DNA of 64,000 nucleotides from Oenanthe sinensis (taxonomy: Eukaryota > Streptophyta > Magnoliopsida > Apiales > Apiaceae): assembly GCA_028671895.1 (NCBI GenBank), contig JAPMAC010000231.1, forward strand, positions 10,814,001-10,878,000. Reading direction: 5' to 3'. Of this stretch, positions 24,673-37,000 are shown piece by piece. Under the pieces are notes generated by a model that was given only the letters and a program-made list of their open reading frames with translations, was not told the DNA's origin and made no database searches. Each line of letters starts with the position of its first letter. Within the stretch, counting starts at the first letter, position 1. The position numbers and the translations under genes were made by a program.

Positions 24673-26205
24673 TAAAACGCAGCGGATAAACGTAAATATA
24701 ACGAAAATTTTCGGAACCCAAACGCAGGATCATGTATAAGAATTGACGGATTATGGTGATAATCGAATCATACCTATTAAGATTTTGAATGCCACGAACT
24801 CAACGGAGATCCTTGCTATCACGATTTGTGTCTTCCTCTCGAAAGCACCTCTATGGTATCCACACGAGCACCTTCAAGAACGTCTCACGATCTTGAACAC
24901 GGAACGGAAGTACTAGCCTCCTTTGATAGGTTTCGAATTCTCTCTGCCTCTTCCTATGCTGCCTCTTCTGCTAGGGTTTATACAAAAACGTGCAAGCCAT
25001 TTAACCTATCATTATCTATTTATAATGATTGGTTAATGGGCCTTTTTAGCAAAAACCTAACCCATGTAGGCATAGGATTAAATAATAAAACATGCTTCTA
25101 TTATTTAATTAATAATTAAGTCACACTTAATTATTATTGGCAGAAATATAATTCTTCAAATTCGAATTTATTTCAATTAATTAAGTCTCACTTAATTAAT
25201 ATAATAAATTCGAATTAATCATCAATTAATTTAAATCTATAATTTAAATTAACTATTCCTCTAGGTGCTCTATGTGTGTGACCCTATAGGCTATTATTTA
25301 ATTAGCAATAATTTTATTCTCCAATAAAATTATAAACAATGAGCGGTATCTAGTAATACATCATTGCTACCTAATTAAACAATAATTAAATCGTGATTCG
25401 ATAAAACCTTTCGTGATTAATGTTTCCGTGTAATATAATCCCTTTAACCATATATATTATAGATTAAACTCGAGGCATGTATTTAGTCATCCTCTTCAAC
25501 ATTTAATCCGGGTTTACTTGATCCATGAGTAGACTATGAAAAACAAATCATTATTTGAGCACGGCCATGCATTTTATAGTCTCACTCAATCAAGAGGCCA
25601 ATAATATCTCTCCTAATTATAGGAGGGTTAAATCCTTTATCTATCATTCATATTTCTCATACGACTCATGATATACCCGATGTCCACTTTTATCATCACC
25701 CGGTCAAAGGTAACTTTTAATGTAGTCAAAGTATATCAATCATCGTATAGAAATATAATGATCTCAAGTCAGAGGATCATTACACCATTATCACTGTGAG
25801 TCTTTCTTATGACTTAATTAAACATGAAGAATCTCACTGTGGGTCTGTCCAGTACCATGTACCCCTACATGTACCTATGTATTGACTTTAGTATCCCCAT
25901 ACTTATAACCAATGAGATGTGGTTATCTGTCAAACAACATACTAGTCTATTTATGTATTATTATTGTCCTATCATAATAATACTCGACTAGGGAACCTTT
26001 AAGAATATGATATATTATATAATCTCAAGTTCAAGTCATGTACTTAAACTATATAACGAGTATCATGATTCTAAGGACATTTATTATGCTAACAAATATA
26101 TCGCAGTAATTAAAGTCATAATAAATACGTTTATTGAATAATCAAATGACATAAATGTTTATTAAAAGGAAAAATTGTATTGCCTCTAGGGCACCTACAC
26201 TAACA
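24673..26205 (-). repeat. Copia 2 5' LTR (right, lacking its inner 17 bp)
   Basis: Aligns with 17644-19174 of the left LTR. On the plus strand the stretch corresponding to TGTTGGGTTCCGAGGCA is absent and the minisatellite abuts instead. The outer end (CACTAACA, 26205) and the target-site duplication are intact. Confidence 0.95.
25017..25024 (-). promoter_or_regulatory. Copia 2 LTR promoter (TATAAATA)
   Basis: TATAAATA on the minus strand of the 5' LTR, with CCAATC just upstream (25028-25033). It is placed to drive the polyprotein RNA. Identical in the left LTR at 17988-17995. Confidence 0.6.
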
Positions 26206-27862
26206 CTATGATCCAACTCAATCAATCCAATCTCTTCGTAATGATAATACAAACTATATTAACTCATTCCCCAACAACATGTTATCACAATTAAAATAGC
26301 TAGTAATATCCCTAGCACAAATATAATTATAAAGCTATAATTTATTACCAAGTACTAGCAAACATTCGAATCAAAGGACTATAAAGCTCAAAGTCTTATT
26401 CGACTATATCACCAAATAATGACATCAAATTAAATTAACTAGGAACAATTATGAATCGTCCTGCTTTAAATTCTCAAAATTAATAAAATAAAGTGAAACC
26501 AAGCTTAAATAATCGAAAATTTGAATATAAGGACATAACCATCCGAAATATTCTCTACAATTTCACATACAATTCTATTGACTAATAAAATACAGCAATT
26601 AACACCAAACTCAAGCTTAGATTCATATATAAATAAATTTTCGAATATAAATATATATATATAATTCGAAAATTCAAGTAAACACCGAAATATACATATG
26701 CAATCCTCATAGGTGATAGAATAATACATGAGTAATGAAAACAACTACAAATGAAGTCAAACAAAGCCAATCCGGTCGCAGACTCGCCGGAGCTCATCGT
26801 CGGCGACGGCAATTGATGAACAAAGACCCATTTCGGGTTCCTTATGCTTCAAACTGCCTAAAAATCTCAAGTGTAGTTAGATACAAACTTCACAAATGCA
26901 ATCAAGACCTTGTAGAAGCTTGCATGCAACTCTACCTCATATATATACATACGGCACAATACATATACATACAAATTTGATGATTGCATTACAAGAATTA
27001 ATTACTAACTCATAGAATTAGCTAGAATTATGTGTAGATTGGAAATCATGGCAAGGTATCAAGAAATAGTACAAGAGAGAACGCACCATAGCTAACAAGG
27101 ACAGATATGAAGAATGCGGAAGAAAGAAGTGGGCCGTGGTGTTTTATAAAGGCAGGGCAAAACGGTAATTTCACAAATGCTGAATTTTATTATACAATCA
27201 TTAATAAATCTAATATTAATGGGAAATAGGTAGAAAAATAAACTTAATATTTTTAAAATAAAGAATATGATTTCAGAAGCCCGTACATATTTTTAAAATA
27301 ATTTTTTGGACTTGTAATTATTTTATTTTGGTATTTAGAAGATAACTCACTTTAAAGGAATAATAATACCTTTAAAATCTTTAAACTCATATAAGCTTAA
27401 ATAAATTAAACTTATATTTTTATAACATTTCTAAATACTCAAAAATTATTATGGAATAAATTTCATGATTTTTGGATTTTCCAATTTTAATTATGGAATT
27501 TAGAATGGAATTTTTTTTAAATCACAACAAGTCTCAGAATATTATTTAAAACTCATGGGGCTCAAAATAATTGAACCTATATTTTTAAAAAGTCTCTAAA
27601 TATGTAGAGATAATAATGCAAAAGAAATTATAATTTTTGGGCATTTCAATAATTTTCTAAATATCAAACAGTGCATCAAAATGGCTTGAAAATTTGTTTT
27701 AAAATACGTAGTCAAAATTAAGCATGTTCGCACATACATGCATTCAATACAAGCCATATAATCATAAAACTTAGTTAATAAATAGTTAAATAAAGTTGAC
27801 TCATCAAATTGGAATAAGACCTTTTTATTATTATTTATAATGCAATTTCTACGGGCGTTACA
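26206..27862 (-). mobile_element. LARD LTR1, distal segment
   Basis: Remaining host LTR sequence, matching 48349-49763 of LTR2 at high identity, including the block GGAGCTCATCGTCGGCGACGG near 26790. No gene is supported; frames at 26505, 26582, 26735 and 27596 lack domains. Confidence 0.85.
27142..27148 (-). promoter_or_regulatory. LARD LTR TATA-like box
   Basis: TATAAAA on the minus strand. LTR2 has TATAAA at 49208-49213. The equivalent position in the chromovirus LTR (near 37572) reads TGTAAAA. Confidence 0.45.
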
Positions 27863-27874
27863 ACCTTTCTCCTT
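27863..27874 (-). other. LARD polypurine tract
   Basis: AAGGAGAAAGGT on the minus strand, directly before the LTR end TGTAACGCCCG. The adjoining internal sequence (ATTCTGTCCTCAAAATCAG on plus) matches the same place in the chromovirus (ATTCTGTCCCCAGAATCAG). Confidence 0.75.
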
Positions 27875-29566
27875 AAAGGATTCTGTCCTCAAAATCAGCG
27901 AAAGAAATAACGAGGCGTATTATCTCTTTACTCCATATTATTCGTCCTTTCTGATCAAAAAATCTACCAGTCTTTCTAGTTTATTCGTTTTCTCTTTGTG
28001 TCATACTCTGCTCTTGTTTTCAATAATCCCACTACGAAGTTTTGATTTATTTTAGCAAGCTTAACTCGTCTCACTTGGTTGGCATACCTTTAAAATGATT
28101 ATAGATAACAAGAATTACGGAACTTTAAATAGAACAAATTCCAGATGTCGAAATAAGTATTAACTGAGCGATCAATATGATCGAAAGAACTCAATGTTGC
28201 GTGTCTACATTAAGACACTACTGAAGGTAGTTAACCTTCATGTAATTTACAATTCACACAAGTGATAGCTTCCCATCCAACTTCTATTACACAGATATAT
28301 AGTCCTTGTGTCCTCTACAAATAAGGTTGTTCGACTCAGTTGGAGTAAAGAAATATGAAATGAATTCAAGATCAAATTAATAAATAATTTTCACTTGACG
28401 AATAATTGTCAAATGTACACCTTGGATTAAAATTGAACAAATTCCAAAGGTACTATTTCCGGAGAAAAGAATAACCAAAAAAGGTACTGGCATACAAAGA
28501 GCAAGTATTGCTATATTGCAATTAGATTCATCCCCGCTTGGAAAAAAAGTAGAAGTTTTAATATCAAACAAAACAAATCTCTATCTTGGAGAGGTTTCAA
28601 AGTAAATCATAGAAAAAGAAGGTATTGTCAAGGTCTTTACATATGTCTTCTCTATCGGCTCTTCGAAAAACAATCGTCGCTCGATTATAACTCTAACTTT
28701 CCACTCTATAACCTATGTCGTCATCGACTCGTAAAAGTCAATGATGATTTTATAATAGACATCCACGGCCGTTAGAAGTTCCATCTAGCTTGTCACAATC
28801 GTCACGATCAGGTGTTCAAATCTTAATTTGCTCGGGGTTACTATATTCAGTAATCCAACCCAACCTTACCTAAACTCTAACATTCATCACTTAACTATAT
28901 ATAGAGCTTCTCACTCTAACCCGGAAAATCTCATACTATTTTACCAATTCTTTGTACTCATGACAAGAAATAATAGGCGACTTTCAAAACAGTAATCTTT
29001 ATGTGGCAACAATAGCAAATAATGCTTATAATGTGTTAAAAAAAAATCTTTGGTCTGATCTCAACTGATTCCAGCTCTAAAGGCCCTTCTAATGGGTCTA
29101 TCTCTAACCCTTCTAAAAGATTCAACTCTGAATTGTTCAATAACTGAGGAATGGGGAAATTATAATTAGCAAACTGTGATTTATAATACAAAATGCTTAG
29201 ACTCAGTATTCTAACTTAGTCTTTATTCATCTGGTCAATACGACCTCTGTTATCTTTAACTCACCTTATATAGGATTTAACTTAGGCTGCCTTGAAGAGA
29301 AAATCTTGGGCTCTGAAGAAAGACTGTAAACTAAGGAAGGTCCATCATATCTCCCTTGAGATCCAAACTTGCTAAAACTATAACTCGAAAACTAGGATAC
29401 ATAATATGATCAACTTAAGGTCAATACTTTAACTCCATCTTGGTTCTATTAACACAGACTATACCCAATAGTCTCAGCCTACCTCTATGTGAGGTTTACT
29501 TGACATTTCCTTTATTGAATCAAGACTCACTAGCTACTTTCTGATTTCAATAACTTATTACTTGTC

Positions 29567-29578
29567 GCTCTGATACCA
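29567..29578 (-). other. LARD primer-binding site
   Basis: TGGTATCAGAGC on the minus strand, 2 bp from the LTR2 edge. It matches the initiator tRNA-Met PBS exactly and fixes the element's orientation. Confidence 0.95.
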
Positions 29579-30973
29579 ATTGTGACATCCCTCAGATCCG
29601 GGGTCTAGATATGGTGCCACTAAAATAAAGATAACTTAAAACCTGGATATCTTTAAAGAATTTAAAAGAAAACTAATTTAAAATAAAAATAAAAAATGAT
29701 TTAAAATAGAAATCAATTTGAAAGTAAACTTGACCCCCTAAAACAAGATCGCATACATGTTACAGTATTGAAATCAGAAAATCAAACTACTATTATTATT
29801 ACAACTTTTTACCTCACCAGATAAACTTCGATATAAAGATTAACTAGAAATCAATATATAAATCTGTATTACAACATAATCAAAATTATTCAATTTTAAT
29901 CCCAACTAGGCTCACAAATATCTTCCAAGGTATTCTACCTGACCACCAAGGTGTTACCTAACCACTTGAAATCATTGTCAAGCATTACTTTTATGCGCGG
30001 TCTTAAACGAGTGAACCACCTTTCACCCTAGCTGAAAGGGTTAGAATAAATAGCAAGAATGAGCAACAATGCTCAGCAAGTATATATAAAAACTAAATTC
30101 ACAAGATATATAATTAAACTGATTCAGAATGGTTGAGGTAAGAGCAAACGCTGAATTAAACAGAATTATCTGCAAGTAAATCAAAATGCTTAAACAGAAA
30201 AGCTACTTTTGATGTAAACAATAACAATTATTTTTATCACAACCATTCAGCTTCGTCAAATCATTACTTTTCATCAAAATCTTTCTTTTCATCAAACTAT
30301 TCATCAAAACATTCTTTTCATAAAACTGTTCTTTCATCAGAACATTCTTTTCGTAAAATTATTAACTTGATTGGAGTTTTTCCACCAATGCACATACAAT
30401 ACAGGTGATCAGCCGCGAAATGTCCCCATACCGGACACAAGGTCCCTTTGGACTTTGACAATTGGGTTCCCAATTAGGCACACTGTGGCCTTTAATAATG
30501 CTGGACTAGGACCGCTCTAGCCTCTTACGCTAAATAAATAAAAGTGCTGGACCGGCGTCTCAGTCTCTTACGCTCTCCAATCTTTAGGAATCCGTAGAAA
30601 TCATAAGTCAGAATTCCTAAACCATTTATCAAAACATTTTTTATAAATCTTTTCAAAATCTTTTACCTGAAATCATTTCATCTCAAGAAAACACTTTCAT
30701 TCAAATCAGTAAAAACATTTTATTTCCTTCACAACGCAGTTCGAAAATCATTTCTGAAAGTCATTTATGTAAAACATTGTTCACTGAAAATCAATCTTTC
30801 TTTTCAAAGCTTTAACGAAGTTTATAAGTTTTTGGAAACGTGTCAAGTTTAAGGTTATTGTAGGTTAGTAATCAGGAAATATGAGGTTTTAGGTTCAACA
30901 ATTATGTATAACGTATTAGGTTTTCAGTAACAAATTATCAGGGGAATACAAGTGCAGAACATGGTGTTTAAAA

Positions 30974-32501
30974 TGTTAGTATTGGTGTCCTAGAGACAAT
31001 ACTTTTAATGTTTTATTGAAAATAATTAAGGATTATGTTTTATGTGATTATTTAATTAATATTTATTATACCTTTATTTACTTCGTCATAAATTGAAAGA
31101 ATAATAAATATCCTTGGAATATTAATACGTAATATATATCTTTAAGTATGTGACATAAAAATGAGATTATATTAATAGTATTTTATTCCTAAAAGCCCCT
31201 AGTCGAGTATTATTATTTAATGACAATAATAATGCAATAAGACTAGCATGTTTGTTGACTGATGACCACATCTCATTGGTCATAGGTATGGTGATACTAA
31301 AGTCAAGAACATAAGTGCATGTCTCAATGCATGGTACTGGACAGACTCGCTGTGAGAATCTAAATGTTGATAAGTGTCATAAGAAATTCTTACTGTGATA
31401 ATGATGTAATGATCCTTAGACTTGAAATCATTATATTTCTATACGAGAATTAATATACTTTGATTACACTTAAAGTTATCTTTAACCGGGTAATGATAAA
31501 GCTGGACATTGGGTATGCTATGAATCATATGAGAAATATGAATGATAGATATAGGATTTAACCCTCCGATTTTAGGAGTGATATTATTGGCCTCTTGATT
31601 GAGTGAGACTATAATATGCATGGCCATGCTCAAATGTTGATTTGATTAATACTCTACTCATTGATCAAGGAAACCCGGACTAAACATTGAAGAGGATGAC
31701 ACATTACATGCCTCGAGTTTGATCTATAATATAAGGTTAAAGGGATTATATTACATTGTACATTACTCACGAAAGGTTTAATTGAATCACCAATTATTAT
31801 TATTACTTGGGTAGCAATGATGTATTACTAGATACCGCTCATTGTTTATAATTTTATTATTAGAAAATAAAATTATTGTCAACGTAATAATAACCTATAG
31901 GGTCACACACAAAGAACGTCTAAACGAAGTGTTATTTAAATTATGAATTTAAATACTGTTATTATTATTAATTCGAATTTATTTTTTTAATTAATTAAGT
32001 GAGACTTGATTAATTATATACATATTAGAATTTGAATTTATTAATAATATAAATCCAAAATCTGAATGGATTTTAAAAGGTCTAATCAGATTAGGATTTT
32101 GGCCCAAGTCCCTCTCTTCCCTATATATATAAATAAAGATGTATAGTTTAGGGTTAACAGTTTTATAATTTCATTTTTGATAAAACCCTAGCAACTCTAC
32201 GTTATTTGAGAGGCTAGAGAAAGAGAGAGACAAAGAGCCAAAACAGGCTAGTACCTAACTCCGGTGATCGTTAGACGATACGACGTTCGTGTGGATACCG
32301 ATAGAGAGCAGATCTTTACGAAGGGCTGCTGTGATTCATCGCTTCTGGAACTCTATAATCATCATAAGGAAAACTTTAATAAGGTACACATCTGATTCTC
32401 CATAATCATCCGCTTATTATACACGAATCCTGCGTTTGGGATTCGTTTTTTTGTATTTATTTTTCGCGTTTTTTCGCTGCGTGTGTGCCCGAATCCCAAT
32501 A
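30974..32501 (+). mobile_element. Solo copia LTR
   Basis: 1528 bp, starting TGTTAGTATTGGTGTCC and ending GAATCCCAATA (a CA end changed to TA). The 5-bp duplication TAAAA is at 30969-30973 and 32502-32506. LTR1 has the unoccupied site GTGTATAAAATCATTTTCG near 6788. With one LTR and matching duplications, it formed by recombination between the two LTRs of a full copy. TATA box at 32122-32135. The frame at 31439-31633 is not a gene. Confidence 0.95.
32122..32135 (+). promoter_or_regulatory. Solo LTR TATA box
   Basis: TATATATATAAATA in the middle of the solo LTR. It could still initiate transcription into LARD sequence; no product is evident. Confidence 0.5.
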
Positions 32502-34067
32502 TAAAATCATTTCAGTATAGAGAAGCAGGGTAAAACATGGTATCACAGATATATAATAGGAAGGTTACGAGAGAGCAAGAGGGTTGATACTTGCATAGGT
32601 TCAACAAGGTATGTACAAAGTAGGGTATACAAAAAGGGTTTAGAAGTTACTTGCCTTTCACAAAGCTTTCCAAAAGAGCTAATGGAGATTCTACTTCAAA
32701 AGCTTTCCTCCTTAACTTCTCACATACTCCACTGGAGTGACTACGGCACAACGTTGCTTTATCGGATTCTTAGTGCTATACTCACAACATCATTTGTTTA
32801 ATTCTTAACCTTCTTGACATGCTCATCTCGGTCGACTCTATATGCCAGTGAAACAATACTTCAGTCATCGGATCAAACGAACTTAATAATTTCTGAATAA
32901 CTATCGGAATCCGTAACTATCTACCCCATTCGATAATTATAAATACTATTTGATTTCCTTAATCACATAATCCAATCAATACACATAACAATTAGCAGTT
33001 AAAACATGCTCACAACTATTAGAATTTATTAGGTAAATTAGGTTTTGACACAGGGGAATTTTAGAAAATTTTGGCATGAAGTATTCGTAAATCGGACTAT
33101 CAACCTATTTTTCAAATCAAGTCAATCAACAATTCATATATACTACTATTATACATTCTAATATAATTTAATATTAACTTTAACTCAACTTACAATTATA
33201 ATCAATTACTCCATAACTCTTTCGAAACAAATCTCCAGAATAGGGCCGACAACTTTATACATTTCTTGACTTCAACACATTAATTAAAACTTGAAACAAA
33301 TTACTCTATCATAATAAAAATTTATGAAATAACATTTTTGTAAAATGGACTATCCCGAGGTCACAGCCCCACAACACCAATCACACAACAATTTCAATTA
33401 CAATCCCAAAATATTCACAATACTCCACCATCCAAATATTATTTTTAACTATTACTCCTTTGAAATTATAATTCAAAATATTAGACACCAATTCAATTAA
33501 TATCACACTTGGTATACAACTAAACAAGACCAAAACAAATAACTTTCATTTTTTAACCAACACCAAATAAGGTTGTTAACCATTTCAAAACAACACCCCG
33601 AAAACAGGGCAACCAATTCACAAAGCTACTGTCCACCCTTTACTCAAATATTTTTAATAAATTGAAAACTAATCATTTTTCTACAAACTTTGGCAGATAT
33701 ATTCATGAACATTTAGGCAAGGTTTCCATAAAAATGTCATCTCAAAATCATTTTATTTCACCCAAAAAAGAATTAATTAAACTCATAAACCGTAGACAGC
33801 AATTTCAGCTTTGTAGGGCCTTTACTAAATCGTTTATAACTTTTGACTCGTTAATCCAAAAGATGCAAAATTAGCGTCCAAATAAACTACAAAATCTAAG
33901 GAACAAATTATTTACATTTCCACTATCAAGTAAAGGGCATAACAGACCCAGAACTACCCGACCAGAACATGACATATTCTAGACCAAAACAATATGTTCT
34001 TGTTCCCTACCAACTTATAAAACTCTCCATCATCATTCTCTTACTTATTAATCCAAATCCATATGTT

Positions 34068-34072
34068 TCTAA
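34068..34072. repeat. Chromovirus target-site duplication TCTAA
   Basis: TCTAA at 34068-34072 and 48121-48125. The unoccupied site, GTTTCTAATCAAGTTC, is preserved in LTR1 near 8354. Confidence 0.97.
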
Positions 34073-37000
34073 TGTAACGCCCTCCCGACCCGGGGTCTAG
34101 ATCGGGGCGTCACTGACACTCTATATGCATGCACCCTAAATAACAGTAATAGAAAATACGCATAAATATGACCCCGACTACACGCCTGGACCTTTCAAGG
34201 TAATGGTATGAAACAAGCACACAACTACATTCATTTATACTTACATTAACATTAACCAAAATAATATTACAATTCCTGAAACATCTCAAAATCTACTAAT
34301 AACAGTACAAGACTATACAAAGTCTTTTCCTTCCAACTCGGCCTCGATCCTACCTGTTCCCTCTCAGCCAGCCTAGCAAAGTTCATGTAAGACATGTTCT
34401 TCCGAGCAGTCTGCTTAATACGGACCATGATTCTCAAAAGCTGTAGATGTTAGAAAATAAAAGAATGAGCTACAAAGGCTCAGCAAGTAACCATACTGGT
34501 TGAAAACAGTTCTACAGGCTTATACATAATTTAAACAAAATCTTTTGCTCAAAACCATGCTTTAAATCATTACTGGACCTCATTGTCCCAAAATTTTAAT
34601 TAACATACTAGTCAGGGTAATCATTACTCGCAAAACTTTCTTTTATAAAACTGCTGGCAGGGTTAAACAATTTCAATAACTGGTACAGAATAAACAAGAA
34701 GCTGGAAAATAATAACCAAGGGTAAGTAAAAGAGTAATCTGCAGGGTTAGATGGATAACAGGAACTAATGTATAACAATTGAAATAAAGTGAAGTCAAGA
34801 TATGACTGACAGTTTAAGCTAAAAAAAAAGGGCATGATATAACAGGGCATTTCATTATTCATTACTAATCATTTCAAAGTCCGTTTGTATAAAACTGTCC
34901 TTTCATTAGGACTGATTCTTTCAAAACATTTTTAAAACTGTCCTCTCATTAGGACCTTGCTTTTAAAATCATTTATAAAATTGTCCTTTCATTAGGACCT
35001 TTACTTTTCAAATCATTTATAAAACTGTCCTCTCATTAGGACCTTTTCTGTTTAAAACAATCATTTTGGTTGAAGTTTTCTCACAACGCCAGACAATACG
35101 GGTGATCAGCCACGTAAAGTCCCCATAACGGACTAAAGTCCCTCTGGACATAAGGAGTACTCATAAAGGCACTTATTGCCATTGGCCTTGGGCTATCTCA
35201 TTATAGCCATTGACTATCTCATTATAGTCTACACATAAAAAGTGCTGGACCGGCGTCACTCGGCCTCTTACGCCTCCAACCTATAGGAATCCGCAGAAAC
35301 CATTTTGATCGGAATTCCTATAATCACCAAAACCTTTCTTTTTAAAGTTACCAAATCATTTGATGAAAAAGACTTCTTGAAAGTCGGATTTCATATTTAA
35401 ATCTCTTTTTAAAGATCATAAGACAGAGGTAAAGTTTATTCAAGATAAGTCTCAAACAAGTTTCTGTTGTAATAGGGTAAGCTGAAATCATGAACTGGAA
35501 ATTTAAAACAAGTTAAAGTTATGAAGTCAAGGTGCCGGGTCAATCCATAAGTATAACAGTTGTTTTTGAAAACAGATGTAAAACATTTACTCAGGATAAC
35601 AGTTAGGCTTAAATAACAGGGTTCTTTTAAGATTTAAGTTTAAGCAATTATTGATAAGGAAGTGGTAATAGCATAAGTCACAGCACAAGATCACTGGTTT
35701 AAGATTTGTAAAACTAGTTTATAAGTTGTCGATAACAGTTCAGGGATTGAAAAGTTTAAAGTGTAATTGAAACTGATATAAGGTTGCAGTTTAAGTCAAA
35801 CAATTAAAGTAAAGCAGGCTGTAATTTAAAACAGCTGAAATAGGATAACACAGTTGCAGGGTCATAAAGCAGTTCATAAAACAGTGTTTAAGTTGAAAGA
35901 GGTTAGGCAGTAGTTACTTGCCTCAAATAGAATGCTACAGCTGTGGAACAGGTAGATCGCCTACACCAGATACTAACTCTCTACTTTAGCCTTCCCTTTG
36001 TCCTTCACCTCAATATCCTTCGTAGCTACACAAAAATAATACTATTTCAGAATCTTATAAACTCTCGACGTTCTCTATAACGTCTAACTATTCTACCCTT
36101 TCGATAATGTAACCCTTAAACACATATATCATCTACTATAGACATATTTTACTAAAATCACTTCTATACTGGCAACAATTATCACATAGACAATTAGATC
36201 ATCTACAATATTCCTGACTGATAGTCATTCCTATACAGAAGTGGTGTGCCAATTGTGTTTTACAAAAATCATTTTAGTTTCTAAAAATTTTGACAGCACT
36301 TCCTTTGTAATTGGAACTATCCGTCGGAATACAACCGACACAAACAATCGTTCAATCATATATGATTAGCCCTTTATAATATCAATTCCATACCTTTCAC
36401 AGAAATGCTCGTATAAATCTCATAATTAACATTTCCAAACTCATTTAACTAGACAAGCAAGTTTCCATACTACACATATAGCATTCGAATAAATCACATC
36501 AATTAATCATTCACTTAACTCAATTGTACTCCATGTACTAGCATATGTGCATATATAGTTAATTTCAACTAAACGAACATCACAATATTCAAAATTAATC
36601 AATTAAGAACTCCAAGCAATATATTTACAATTCCTCATAGCTCATTCGAATTATCACATACAAACTACACAAATAATTTGTTTACTAACTAAGCATGGCG
36701 ATTAGCATTAACCTAAGTCAAGTTAGGTTGTCATTATCCAAATTCGAACATAACACACACATATATATGCCTTCGAATTTTAACTAATGCTATAGAAACG
36801 ACCGTAATTGTCTATAACATTTTAATTAAATCAGTTAGCAATTGCACCATTTGCTATTATCTCAAAACCAAGCATATATACATTTACTACTAATTGGCAA
36901 TTAGCAATTAAGCCGAACAAATTAATTATAAATATAAAGAATTCGAACTAATCATGACTTTTAACATGTGATCGACAATTACACAGCAACTAGCATTAAC

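Larger units (their letters stand above)
17627..26205 (-). mobile_element. Copia element 2: intact ORF but no primer-binding site
   Basis: A Ty1/copia element of 8579 bp with target-site duplication CTATG. The LTRs match except for one substitution (about 18068 / 25098) and one 2-bp indel in about 1530 bp, so insertion was recent. The single polyprotein frame is intact. The inner end of the 5' LTR (17 bp corresponding to 17627-17643) and the PBS are missing. In their place stands a GC-rich minisatellite at 24526-24670. The copy can probably be transcribed and translated, but its own RNA cannot be primed in the normal way. The polyprotein suggests an Angela/Tork-like lineage; I am unsure of the lineage. 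Confidence 0.93.
5406..27862 (-). mobile_element. LARD LTR1, interrupted by copia 1 and copia 2
   Basis: Occupies 5406-8581, 17348-17626 and 26211-27862. It starts TATGACATCCCTCAG, where LTR2 has TGTGACATCCCTCAG, and ends GGGCGTTACA. It carries the shared block CCGGGGTCTAGAT near the start, the hairpin at 6153-6168, an ACCGGCGTC block near 6378 and a TATA-like box at 27142-27148. No gene is supported; open frames at 8283 and 26505-26980 show no domain. The segment 17348 to about 26290 (guests removed, about 360 bp) is absent from LTR2. Confidence 0.85.
27863..29580 (-). other. LARD internal region, non-coding
   Basis: 1718 bp between the LTRs. I see no Gag, protease, RT, RNase H or integrase motif in any frame. 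The open frames at 27840-28055 (plus) and 28377-28571 (minus) are short and unrecognised. A second, partial copy is at 49764-50271. Confidence 0.8.

Noticed and set aside
24503..24739. Pro/Gly/Ala-rich frames on both strands
   Set aside because: These are translations of the GC-rich minisatellite, where few stops occur by chance.
28377..28571. 64-codon minus-strand frame in the LARD interior
   Set aside because: Hydrophobic, short and without motif; the second internal copy does not extend far enough to test conservation.
34897..35042. CRISPR-like look of the evenly spaced repeats
   Set aside because: The spacers are short, similar to each other and AT-rich; the setting is a plant LTR and no cas gene is present. 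It is a tandem hairpin array.
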